A stretch of 64,000 nt of DNA from Crocodylus rhombifer. Its lineage: Eukaryota; Chordata; Crocodylia; Crocodylidae. Both the position numbers and the translations under genes were made by a program. Below the pieces are notes generated by a model. It had not been told where the DNA came from and made no database searches. It saw only the letters and a list, made by a program, of their open reading frames with translations. The stretch lies in the NCBI GenBank assembly GCA_038503035.1, contig JAVSML010024360.1:506806-570805 (forward strand), in the 5' to 3' direction. Shown piece after piece: positions 22,431 to 31,770 of the stretch. The number at the start of each line of letters is the position of its first letter. Position 1 is the first letter of the stretch.

Positions 22431-22760
22431 ACAATAGGATACTATGAACTGAGTAACTTCCTTTGTTCAATCTACCCCCTCCACCATTGTGGACTTTTGT
22501 TACAGGTTTGTTTGTACCTAACATTTTTCTCCCACAGCATCATGACCCCCTCCTTCCCCTTCCCACACCCCACTTCCACACCTCCCAGGCTTAGATGGCT
22601 AACATTGTAGTTATGTAACCTAGTTGTGTTCCCCTCCCCATCCCTTTATGTTAGTCCCTCATTCGGGCATTCCATATTTCCCTTACTTTTTTGTTCAGTG
22701 ATTCTTAACATTTTCTAATAAAGTGAATCTGTTCCCTAGCAAAAAGAAATACCATATTTA
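22431..22760 (+). mobile_element. R2/NeSL-like LINE 3' UTR, copy 2
   Basis: This directly follows the C-terminal coding piece and parallels 20996-21333, ending ccctagcaaaaagaaatacc followed by atattta. It contains a taataaag sequence near 22716 that could serve as a polyadenylation signal. Confidence 0.75.
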
Positions 22761-22765
22761 CTTGG

Positions 22766-23650
22766 TGTGAGGTATGTGGGGCCACACCATTTAGAGCCAG
22801 GTCATGTCCATAGTAACTGTTGAGTTCTGTCCCTTATAACTCACCTGCCACATCTTTGCATCTTTGAGAGGTATCAAACTTTGGTAGACAACTCAGTTTA
22901 GAGGCTTAGGATATCTGCTTATTTTCGCAGGGCTCCACCAGCCCCATACCACACCAGGTGTTCCAGGCTTGATGTTCTTAGCCAACTAGGTAACAGGTCC
23001 ACTCTTAGTCCCATGTACTTTCTATTTGGGGTCTCCTGCTATGTTGGCCACTTGCCCCATTCTTCCCTGCATGGGTCCCAAGATGTCCAACCTCAGGGTC
23101 TATTTCCACCCTTGGCTTCAGTTTCAGGATGAACCCCTTTCTCCTGACCTGATAATTCCATCTGGATTTCTTCTCCCCCTTAGAGTCCCAGGGCAGTTCC
23201 CTCCACTCCCCAAGACTGGGCTCACAGACAGAGGTACCTCCTTCACATCAGTGGCTCCTCTCAGGTAGGTCTGAGATTGAGGCTTTCTCTCCAGCCTTGG
23301 GATCAGCCCCTCTTCTCTTCTGGCTTTGGTGCCTCTGCACTTTTCGTTCCTTCGGGCTGACCACCGGACACTTCTGTGGCATCTCCTTAAATGCCTTTTT
23401 TCTCCCCAGTGCGTCTCCCATGGCAGCATCTGATTTACTGTCCTCAGGGCACTGCTGTTTTCCCTTTTCTTCTTCAGTATGGTTTTTCTTTTTTCTCCCT
23501 ATAGCACTGTTCTTTTTCCCCCAGCCTTGAACCCCGGCAGCTGGGCTTGCCGCAGCAGCATTTAATCTGCTGCAGCCCCAGCCAACTCTTTTAATTAGTC
23601 AGGGCGCGGCATCCCTGTTCCTTCAGCTCAGTGTGGTTTCCCTGGTGTCA
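22766..23650 (-). mobile_element. Possible solo LTR, antisense (885 bp)
   Basis: The block starts TGTGAGG and ends GGTGTCA on the plus strand, so it has TG...CA ends. The flanking 5-mers cttgg (22761-22765) and tctgg (23651-23655) differ only by two C/T changes. On the minus strand an attaaaag TATA-like box lies near 23595. The pyrimidine-rich interior is unlike its neighbours. No retroviral gene is present. The minus orientation is inferred from the TATA-like box and from TGTG also being the plus-strand start of the antisense LTRs at 31914, 42929 and 45883. Confidence 0.4.
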
Positions 23651-24374
23651 TCTGGTAAGTTTTTTGTTTGTTTGTTTCCTTTCCTTACTGTGGCAGGGAG
23701 TTTTGGCCAACCTGCCATGCTCAAATATAAAATGACATTTTTTTTCCCCGTGGGGGAGGAGGGGAGGTTCCTCATCTTATTCTTGTGTACGAAGCAGTGT
23801 GTGGAGCAGGCGGCTGCTGCAGCTCTAACTGTCCCTGAGCCCAGGGTTGGGGTCAGAGTTAGACCCACAGTAGCTGCCTAGCCACCTCCCCTTTTCCTTC
23901 TGCAGTTTTTGCCCTCACCCTCTACCCCTTCTTCCTTCCCCCTTACCGTAAGGCTCAGCTCTAGCTTGGGCTGGGGTCTTTCCTGGGCACAAAGCACATA
24001 AGAACTCCTTCCTCTGCCTGGCCTATCAACAGTGCTTACACTGTTGCATGGCCAGGCAAGGGATGAGCTTCCATGAGTTGTGCTCTGGGATGGAGCAGCT
24101 GAAACAGCATCGGACAGTAAGGGGTGGGGTGTGTTGCAGATGAGGTATATAGGTGGCAGGAAGGTTGAAGAAAGTAAGGGGAGGAGGAAGGGCAAGGGGA
24201 CCGCATGTCCCTCCCCATCCCAGCCACTGCTTTCCCTGCTATGGTGGGGAGGGATGATTGAAGACAATCCTCCAGTACTTAGATTCTATACCTGGATAGT
24301 TTTTATAACAGATTTATACATTTTTCCATCTACAGAATCTAATTATTAGAGGGTCATCTTACCTTTATGGTAAT

Positions 24375-25463
24375 TGTGATGGAGTAGCATCAGTGCTCTG
24401 TCACTTTAAGGGCTGGGAGCAGGCAGCTGGTAGGTGCTTGATGAGGGTGGCCATTTTGGAGCTTGGCTTTCAGGGCTGGGGCACCAGTTTGCTGCCAGCC
24501 AGTGAGGGAGTAAAATCACCTGCTGAGCTACTGCGGGCAGCCAGCAGGTGCTTGATGAGGGCGGCCATTTTAGAGCCCCACTCTCAGGGCTGGGGAACCA
24601 GTTTCTTTCCAGCCAGTGAAGGAGTAACATCACCCTATTGAGCTCCTGGAACACCTTGGATGTAAGGGCTGGGGCTATCGGGAAGGAGGAGGCCCCATGG
24701 TACTGGGCATGACCTAAAACTGCACCCTGCTGGGGCTGAGAGGCCTTGTGGGACTGCCTGTGATGGGGCAGTGCCATTCAAATGTCAGGACTACTGACCT
24801 CCCCAGTGAAAGGTTGGAAAGAATGCCTCTGTAACCCCAACCCCCATCTGGTGGGTTACTCGTAGAAGCAGCGGGGCAAGGTACGCCTACCAAGAGGCAC
24901 TTGGGCCCATGTGGGTGTAAAACCCAGGAGTGAGGGCCAGGCATACTAAGAGGGGAGCACCTGAGCCTGCAGGGGTGTAAGACCCCAGGCCCTAGTGAGA
25001 GGGTGGAGTTAGAGCCAGGTACACTTAGAGGGAAGCACCTGAGCCTGAGGGGTGTGTTTGGCCCTAGGGCCCCAGAGTAGGGGCCCAGTGTGGGCCCAAG
25101 GAAGCAGGGCAGGGTGTATGTGGCCCAGGGATAGGCAGTATGCTACTGGACCCTGTGAGAGAGGGGTGGCTGAGTGAGGCCTGAACAAGGTAATATGTGA
25201 GAGGTCTTATGAAGGTCTGAATTTGACCCAGCTGGAGCAGTATTAACACACTGGATGACATCGGTGAGGCATGAGACATAAAGGGGAGATCAGAGCATGT
25301 ATGTACTGCCCATTGACAGGGCTCTCAAAGAGCAGCCTCCCACCTAATTAACACCTTAAAAATTTAACAACAAGGCATGGCAGGAGAGTAAGGCATGTGG
25401 ATTGCCCATAGACAGGTGGTGGGCTGGTACTAGGACTGAGCCTGGGAGCCTTTTCCTGTCACA
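24375..25463 (+). mobile_element. Solo LTR, family X, copy 1 (about 1.09 kb)
   Basis: It starts TGTGATGGAG and ends CCTGTCACA. It aligns with the antisense LTR at 42929-48157. Shared blocks are cactttaa..ggctgg.agcaggcagc near the start, ggcatgacctRaaactgcac, aggactRctSacctcc and gcagcctcccac. An internal tandem duplication occupies 24423-24644. There are no coding domains. Target duplications were not resolved (gtaat before, caaac after). Confidence 0.65.
24423..24644 (+). repeat. Two-unit tandem duplication inside LTR X copy 1
   Basis: The units 24423-24536 and 24537-24644 share ggtgcttgatgagggYggcc, attttRgagc, cagggctggggMaccagttt, ccagccagtgaRggagtaa and tgagct. The period is about 114 bp. 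The antisense family member shows only one such block at 48055-48120, so the duplication looks specific to this copy. Confidence 0.85.
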
Positions 25464-25489
25464 CAAACTTATCTGAGTAAATATGGTTC

Positions 25490-27087
25490 TAATTGTTATC
25501 TCCCTCCCCCACCACACACACACCTCTGCCTGAGGGGCGTGAATGGCTTTGCCTCTCACCATTGAGGGCTGAGGGTGCTTCTCATGCAGCCCTTCCTTTC
25601 TCCACCAATTAGCGGTGAGGGGTGGGGCTGCATGACTGTCATCTCTCGCAGTCAGTTAGCAGTGAGGGGGAGGGGGTGGCAGCTATGTTGGGCTTCCATG
25701 TACCGGCAACTCCCCCTCCTCCCTTAGCCCCTGGTGGGCTGTGCAGCCAGGCTGCAGCACCATTAGCATGCATGACTGGTGCCACCTTAGTCGGGGTGGG
25801 CACATGCCCCCCCCAGTGACCAATCAGTGACCAGGGGGACAGGTCCCCCCCACAGCTGATCACACTCACCTGGAAGCAGCCGCTTCATCCAGCACCATAA
25901 GCAGTAGTGGCCATTTCATCTGGCACTCCCACTCCCCAGCCAGCGCTTGTGGGGGTGTACCAGCAGTCCTGCCTGGTTCCCCTGCCCATCACCTAAGTGG
26001 GGAGCACAGCCTGATAGGGGGTGCACATGCACCCTCTATGCGTTGTCACTGACCGTGAGGACTGCTGGCTCCCTCTGGAGAGCCAGCTGTTTTATTTTCA
26101 GTATGTTTTCTCCTCTTCTTTTCCCCCTCCCCCTGCAGATTTTGCCTACTTTTGTGGGCAATGCCAGACTTCATGTTTTCCATTAAATCATGATTTTGGC
26201 AGGTCCCTAGCAATAGCGTTAAACTTACAATCCAAGATGCTCCAAGACACTACAAGGAGAACTTCCTGGCCTGAATTTTATTAGGGTTGGATAACACATG
26301 AGGAAACAAAGGCAAGGTTTAAAACAAAGGGAATATATTACAGGAACCAAACAGGTTCTGAAATAAGAAGGAAGGGTAATAACAGTGATGTAGATAAAAC
26401 AACAGTAAGCATAGAATATACTTTACCGAACACTAACAATAGATACAGGTGATGAATGGTAACGCAGAAGTTGAACATCAGTAATCAATGGTCAGGACAA
26501 TCCAAGATCAAGAATGGGTAAGGCAATCCAAATAGCCAATCTAAATAGTCAGAAGCACAAAGGTCAAAATGCAAAGGTTGCAAAGGGCTGGGCTTCAGCA
26601 GTGGAGCTGCTTCCACCTCTGAAATAGAAACACATACTCCACGCTCACTACTATCAGAGATCAACTCAGCCAGGCACTAACTCACAAGATGACACACCAA
26701 CTCACAAAAACACTACCATTCACAGAAACCAAATGCACACAGAGCCACCACTCATGAGCTCACATCTGCCATGACCACACTCAAACAACTCAAAAGTGCC
26801 AAAATGCAGATTTATAAGACTCAAATCATACCACTCTAACCAGTCATTTAAGGTACAGTTCTTGTCAGTCAATCTCACTCACTTTTGATAAACAGTTTCT
26901 CACCTTTACCTCAAAATCACTCACTTTTCATGCCACTCATACAGACCTAACCATGCATGCCCAAGGGATCTAAATGGGGAACTAGGTCAAAAATGTATGA
27001 GGTTCCAGAGGCTTCTTTACAATGTATCTATTGCACTTGCTCTGGTATAAACATTACAACACAATTAAGTATTTCTATCCTGGCTTG
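25490..27087. other. Unannotated stretch, partly GC-rich then AT-rich
   Basis: The first part (25560-26050) is GC-rich with cccccc runs and may be an unclassified repeat. The second part (26280-27080) is ordinary AT-rich DNA. I see no gene or clear element ends. Confidence 0.45.
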
Positions 27088-28050
27088 ATTCATAGATTCA
27101 TAGATGCTAGGGTCGGAAGGGACCTCAATAGATCATCGAGTCCGACCCCCTGCATAAGCAGGAAAGAGTGCTGGGCTTACATTACCCCAGCTAGATACAC
27201 ATCCAACCTTCTCTTGAATAGCCCCAGGGTAGGGGAGAGCACCACCTCCCTTGGGAGCCCGTTCCAGACCTTGGCCACTCGAACTGTGAAGAAGTTCCTC
27301 CTAATATCCAATCTAAATCTGCTCTCCTCTAGCTTGTGGCCATTATTTCTTGTAACCCCCGGGGGCGCCTTGGTGAATAAATACTCACCAATTCCCTTCT
27401 GTGTCCCCCTGACGAACTTATAGGCAGCCACCAGGTCGCCTCTCAACCTTCTCTTGTGGAGGCTGAAAAGGTCCAGTTTCTCTAATCTCTCCTCGTAGGG
27501 CTTGGCCTGCAGGCCCTTAACCATACGAGTGGCCCTTCTCTGGACCCATTCCAGGTTATCCGCATCCTTCTTGAAGTGCGGCGCCCAGAATTGCACNNNN
27601 NNNNNNNNNNNNNNNNNNNNNNNNNNNNNNNNNNNNNNNNNNNNNNNNNNNNNNNNNNNNNNNNNNNNNNNNNNNNNNNNNNNNNNNNNNNNNNNNNNNN
27701 NNNNNNNNNNNNNNNNNNNNNNNNNNNNNNNNNNNNNNNNNNNNNNNNNNNNNNNNNNNNNNNNNNNNNNNNNNNNNNNNNNNNNNNNNNNNNNNNNNNN
27801 NNNNNNNNNNNNNNNNNNNNNNNNNNNNNNNNNNNNNNNNNNNNNNNNNNNNNNNNNNNNNNNNNNNNNNNNNNNNNNNNNNNNNNNNNNNNNNNNNNNN
27901 NNNNNNNNNNNNNNNNNNNNNNNNNNNNNNNNNNNNNNNNNNNNNNNNNNNNNNNNNNNNNNNNNNNNNNNNNNNNNNNNNNNNNNNNNNNNNNNNACCT
28001 GCCATGAACCCGTGCTGGTTTCCCCTCAGCATAATTTGTCCTGATATTAA
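27088..28050 (-). mobile_element. CR1 LINE copy C, antisense, containing an assembly gap
   Basis: The 3' end is at the left: an attcatagattcatagat tail, then ggtcggaagggacc. The minus-strand frame 27596-27177 gives the conserved CR1 C-terminus (MQFWAPHFKKDADNLEWVQR, then EERLEKLDLFSLHKRRLRGD, FRLDIRRNFFTVRVAKVWN and FKRRLDVYLAG). Past the gap, the minus strand reads IMLRGNQHGFMAG, the CR1 reverse transcriptase segment expected about 0.7 kb upstream. The coding match is clean, so this is a relatively young copy. Confidence 0.9.
27597..27996. other. Assembly gap (400 N)
   Basis: Exactly 400 unknown bases lie inside CR1 copy C. The corresponding interval in CR1 copy D (44580-45302) is about 723 bp, so the run of N probably understates the missing sequence unless this copy carries a deletion. 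Confidence 0.98.
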
Positions 28051-28872
28051 CTCAAAACTCACTGGCAACACATTGGGTAATAAAACCTCAACATTGACCC
28101 ATCCAGCATTAGGCAAGTTTCCTCCAATTCATTTAACAGATACTGCATTGAAGTAGACCTCCAATGCATGCAGGGAAAAAAGCTGCAGGAGACAGTCTCT
28201 TATCTGGGAAAATGGGTAGAAAAATGCATTTCATGTGTTTAGTAAAAGAAAACTGAAAACTAATTTTAAAGAGAGAAGTTTTGACTTTTAGTAGTAATAT
28301 TCCAGTGTTTCTTAAGTGTGTTAAATATCATCTTGTGGAAATGGTCCAACTTAAAAAAATGCTATGGCTGTTCCAGAGATGCTTTCAGCTCTGGCCACTA
28401 GGGGAATGAAGTAACCAGGTAAAAAATTATAAAGAAACTTTTCTTCCTGAATAAATATTTACTTGTAGTCATGTACATAGAAGACAGAAATCATCCAAGT
28501 GAACAAGTGATGGGCAAATACCAACACGTTTTTGTAGGCTATACTTCATCCAGACTCTTATCCAGCTTTATTCAAATTTATCCTGATCTCTTAAACTTTC
28601 AAAATGAGGTAGGAAAACTGAGAACAAGATTTCTTCAGAAATTCAGTAGATTCTGCTTTTTAGTTGAAGTAGAAAGACCATAAGTTATAGCTTGTCTTTC
28701 TGAGACACTATGGTGGTTCCAATACCCCTTTTTGGCCCAAGCCAGAACCTTGAAGGTCACAAATGTTGAAAAATGGACAACATTGAAAAAAATATACAAC
28801 ACCTTTGAACTTTAAGACACTTGGTTTCACATAGTTTGCTTTGGGTAAAGGTTGAATGTTTTAATTTTACAA
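28051..28872. other. Unannotated stretch
   Basis: AT-rich sequence with no recognised gene or repeat. The 70-codon frame near 28471 has no motif. Confidence 0.5.
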
Positions 28873-29345
28873 AGGCAGACAAGGTTCTTTGGTCTCTTTA
28901 TTAGACCAACTTAAATAGTTGGAAAATTTCTTTTAGCAGGCTTTCAGGTTTAAAAACCCTTTGTCAGGCTGAGGAAGTCTCTGTATTTGATGTGTGCTCT
29001 TCCTGGATGGAATGAATAGTAAAGAAGACAGAGCCTGGGCTGTATGTATGCAAGACATGTAGTCACTGAAGATGTATAGTGAAGAGTCAGTAGGCAGGAG
29101 ACTGGGGTCACGGGGAGAGAGATGAATGTCGCAGTTGAATAGTGGAGAGGTACCTGGGGGTCAGATGCCAGGCAGGTTATAATGTGTCATAAATCCAATG
29201 TCTATATTTAGTCCATAATTTTTTGTATCCAGGAGGTTGATGAAGTGAAGTTCATAGGCTCTTCTCTGAGAAGTGTTTTGTAACTTCCCTTTGAGGATTA
29301 GAACTGAGAGATTGGGGAGAGAGTGGTTTTCTTGTGAGAAATGTG
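28873..29345 (-). mobile_element. Penelope-like element, 3' end, antisense
   Basis: The reverse complement matches the plus-strand fragment at about 30594-31080. It carries cacatttctcacaagaaaac, a ctcagttctaatcctcaaag block, gactaaatatagacattgga, ttatgacacaYtataacc, then the 3' UTR with cagcctga..aagggt and ttaagttggtctaataaaga. Only the last part of the coding region and the UTR remain; the GIY-YIG core is missing. It faces away from the second copy, with both 3' ends pointing outward. Confidence 0.85.
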
Positions 29346-30387
29346 AGAATTTTACAAAGAAGTTTCTACAGTATTTGTATGCTCAGAAGCAAAGGTCATT
29401 CTTTACATCCACTTTAATGCTTCTTCTCAACAGAACTGGATGTAATAGTTAAACACTGAGCTGCTGCTAATTGCAGGATGACTGATTCCTTTGCCTACAA
29501 AGGAGTTGATCCTGCAAATAACTCCTCCAAGTGTATCCTTTATCAGATAAGGTTTGCTGCGTTTTGGTCTCAAATCTAAAGGGGCAGTAACAGAACAGAG
29601 GACCACCTCTTCAGTATAGAAGGTTGAGAAGTCATTTTTATTTAACAGTTAACTTGAAGTGCTTCAAAATCTGTTTGCTTTGTGATTTGCTGTGGCCCAT
29701 GGGAGTGCTGCATGGGTATCGTGACCAAAATTTGAAATGAGCAGAGTACGGGGCTTCTGACATGACATAGCCATCTGAATAAAAACAACATTTCTTTTAG
29801 ATTCCAAAAACTTCTTTTTTGTGTTCACATGGGGTTCAAATAACAGCTCTGATTGTGTCCCAAGTGATCTGTTGCTTGATACTTACCTGGAAAGACAAGC
29901 CACAACAGTGTCTAGGAAACCTGTTGTGTTATAACTTGTATGATTCAAGGAGCTGTGCTGTGATCATTGAACATAAGCTCTAACTAGCTAATGTGAATTT
30001 GAAATCTTCCCTCTCAGAAATCTGCTGGGACACAGTATTGGGTATGTTGCTGCAGATCACCTCTGTTGACAGGGAGGAGGCAAGAGGGATGTTGTTTTGG
30101 GGAAATGAATATGAATAAAGCAGACTGTGCTTAGTCTGTTTTTAAAGAGAAATTTAAACTGCACATGTAATTGTTTGCTGAGAGGTGGGGTCTAGGGGGA
30201 CAGTGGCTGGGCATGCAGTGTGGAGAGCAGGATGGGGATGAGAACAAGGTTGAGATGCTGGAAGCAGGGCATGAACATGGGAGCAAAAGGAAGGGGACAT
30301 GCGGTCTGCCAGCTCCACACTTTTCTATCATTCTTATATACATAAGAATGGGATTCATAGGACCTCTTAGGCAGACAGTGTTCTTTG
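29346..30387. other. Sequence between two inverted Penelope-like fragments
   Basis: About 1.04 kb without recognised coding motifs. Some of the right part (30170-30385) is purine-rich and could be a degraded upstream portion of the plus-strand Penelope-like copy, but I cannot show that. Confidence 0.4.
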
Positions 30388-31112
30388 AGTGAATCTTACA
30401 ATTACTACACCCCACAACAGAGCCATCAGCATTCCCGGATCTTACAGTTGCACCTCCAGAAATGTAATATATCTCATCCAGTGCACCAAATGCCCTGATG
30501 GAAAATACATAGGAGAAACCAAACAACTATGCACCAGAATGAACGCACACCGGAAATCCATCAAAGACAGGAATACCCAATTACCTGTGGGGGCACATTT
30601 CTCACAAGAAAACCGCTCTCTCTCCAATCTCTCAGTTCTAGTCCTCAAAGGGAATTTACAAAACGCTTTTCACAGGTGAGCCTACAAACTTCACCTCATC
30701 AAACAAATGCTACTGGATACTAAAAATCATGGACTAAATATAGACATTGGATTTATGACACACTATAACCTTCCTAACATCTGACTCGCTAGGTACCTCT
30801 CCACTATTTACCAGCTACGTTAATTCCTGCCCCCCCCTCCTCTCCCCAACCTATTTCTCACCCACTGACTCCTCAATTTACATCTTCACTAACTGCGTCT
30901 GGCCTCTTTAGTATTCATTCCATCCAGTAAGAGCACACTCTAACTGCAGATGCTTCCTCAGCCTGATGAAGGGTATTTGTATGAGAACACTTGCAAAGAA
31001 AAAGAATTGCAACCATTTAAGTTGGTCTAGCAAAAGATACCAGATTTACCCAAAGAACCCTATCTGCCTATGTCCTTAGACCAACATGGCTACAACCTAT
31101 ACTCCTGAAACC
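30388..31112 (+). mobile_element. Penelope-like element, 3' end with GIY-YIG domain
   Basis: The coding segment at 30389-30784 gives a GIY-YIG endonuclease domain followed by a 3' UTR with cagcctgatgaagggta, ttaagttggtctagcaaaag, and ccttagaccaacatggctac near the end (31075-31095). The reverse transcriptase upstream is absent (5' truncation). Penelope-like elements join a reverse transcriptase to a GIY-YIG nuclease that cuts the target. Confidence 0.88.
30389..30784 (+). pseudogene. GIY-YIG endonuclease domain of a Penelope-like element
   Basis: The residues give VIYLIQCTKC (26-35, with the CxxC pair C32/C35 typical of Penelope-like nucleases), KYIGETK (39-45, the YIG half), R50 and H54, then PVGAHFSQENRSLSNLSVLV. 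The frame is interrupted by one TGA (30677-30679) and then stays open to a TGA at 30782-30784, covering AYKLHLIKQMLLD and GFMTHYNLPNI. So a single stop is the only coding lesion in the preserved part. It is neither a host gene nor a homing endonuclease, because the 3' UTR matches the second Penelope-like copy. Confidence 0.85.
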
Positions 31113-31770
31113 TAGGGCCTCTTAGGGATTCAACAGTTTCTAAGTAGACTCAACATTTTTGTGGAGGAGGTGCACATGGGAATAGTACACTCTTTTTAAA
31201 CATTGCTGGAGTCTTTCTTTAAAATAAATTATTTGCTTTTATAAAAAAGTGTACTTCTTAATACTATTCAACACTACAGTGTATCTCATCTTTGCCTTCA
31301 CAGAGTGTTAGACTATGCCCTAGAGTTGTCATGTGTCCAACCCCCTGCATGCAAAAGCAGAGTGCAAGTGTAGGCATGGACAAACCATCAAAATGCAGTG
31401 AGAAAACAGGGAGGAGGCATTTAATGAATGGAACATGGCATCCCTGCTTAGCTTCCATTTCCTCTAAGGGAAGAGCAAGTGGATGAAAAGTTACTATGGC
31501 TAAATGACACATAAACCGGGTGGCTGAAATGGGTTTGAGATAAACTTGGTTGAATATAGTATCGGACTTAACTGATTTGGCTCAAGCCAGTTTATGTAAT
31601 GTCTGTCTCAGACCCCTTGCTCGTTTAGGGTAAACAAGACTCCTCCAGCATCCTGGCGTGCTCTCTGGGCTGGGCGGGGCTCTCTGCTCCACAGCAGGGC
31701 TGGCCCCTTCCCTCTGCTCCCTGGCTGCAGCTTGGCAGAGACTTGTAAGCACAGCAGTGTCTGCCTGACT
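31113..31770. other. Unannotated stretch
   Basis: There is no gene. The sequence near 31500-31617 (ending aatgtctgtctcagacccc) resembles the end of a small DNA element and has a similar counterpart at 33724-33745 (gaatgtctgtccctagcccc), but complete element boundaries are not visible. Confidence 0.4.

Larger units (their letters stand above)
23709..25489. mobile_element. Terminal-inverted-repeat element, copy 2, split by an LTR
   Basis: The left end (gctcaaatataaaatgacat, followed by a T run and cccc) matches the end of the family seen at 17763-18517 and 42619-42822. The interior shares ccctgctatggtgggg-like and gaatctaattattagagggtc blocks with copy 1 (17840-17910). The right terminus (ttatctgagtaaatatggt, 25470-25488) lies 1.1 kb further on, beyond the LTR at 24375-25463, so the LTR entered near the right end. 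The frames within it are compositional. Confidence 0.5.

Noticed and set aside
27502..28116. Frames of 143-186 codons spanning the gap
   Set aside because: They are open only because the 400 N are read as unknown residues. The real content is CR1.
30389..30784. GIY-YIG domain as a host nuclease or homing endonuclease
   Set aside because: The downstream 3' UTR matches a second copy at 28873-29345, so it is a Penelope-like element.
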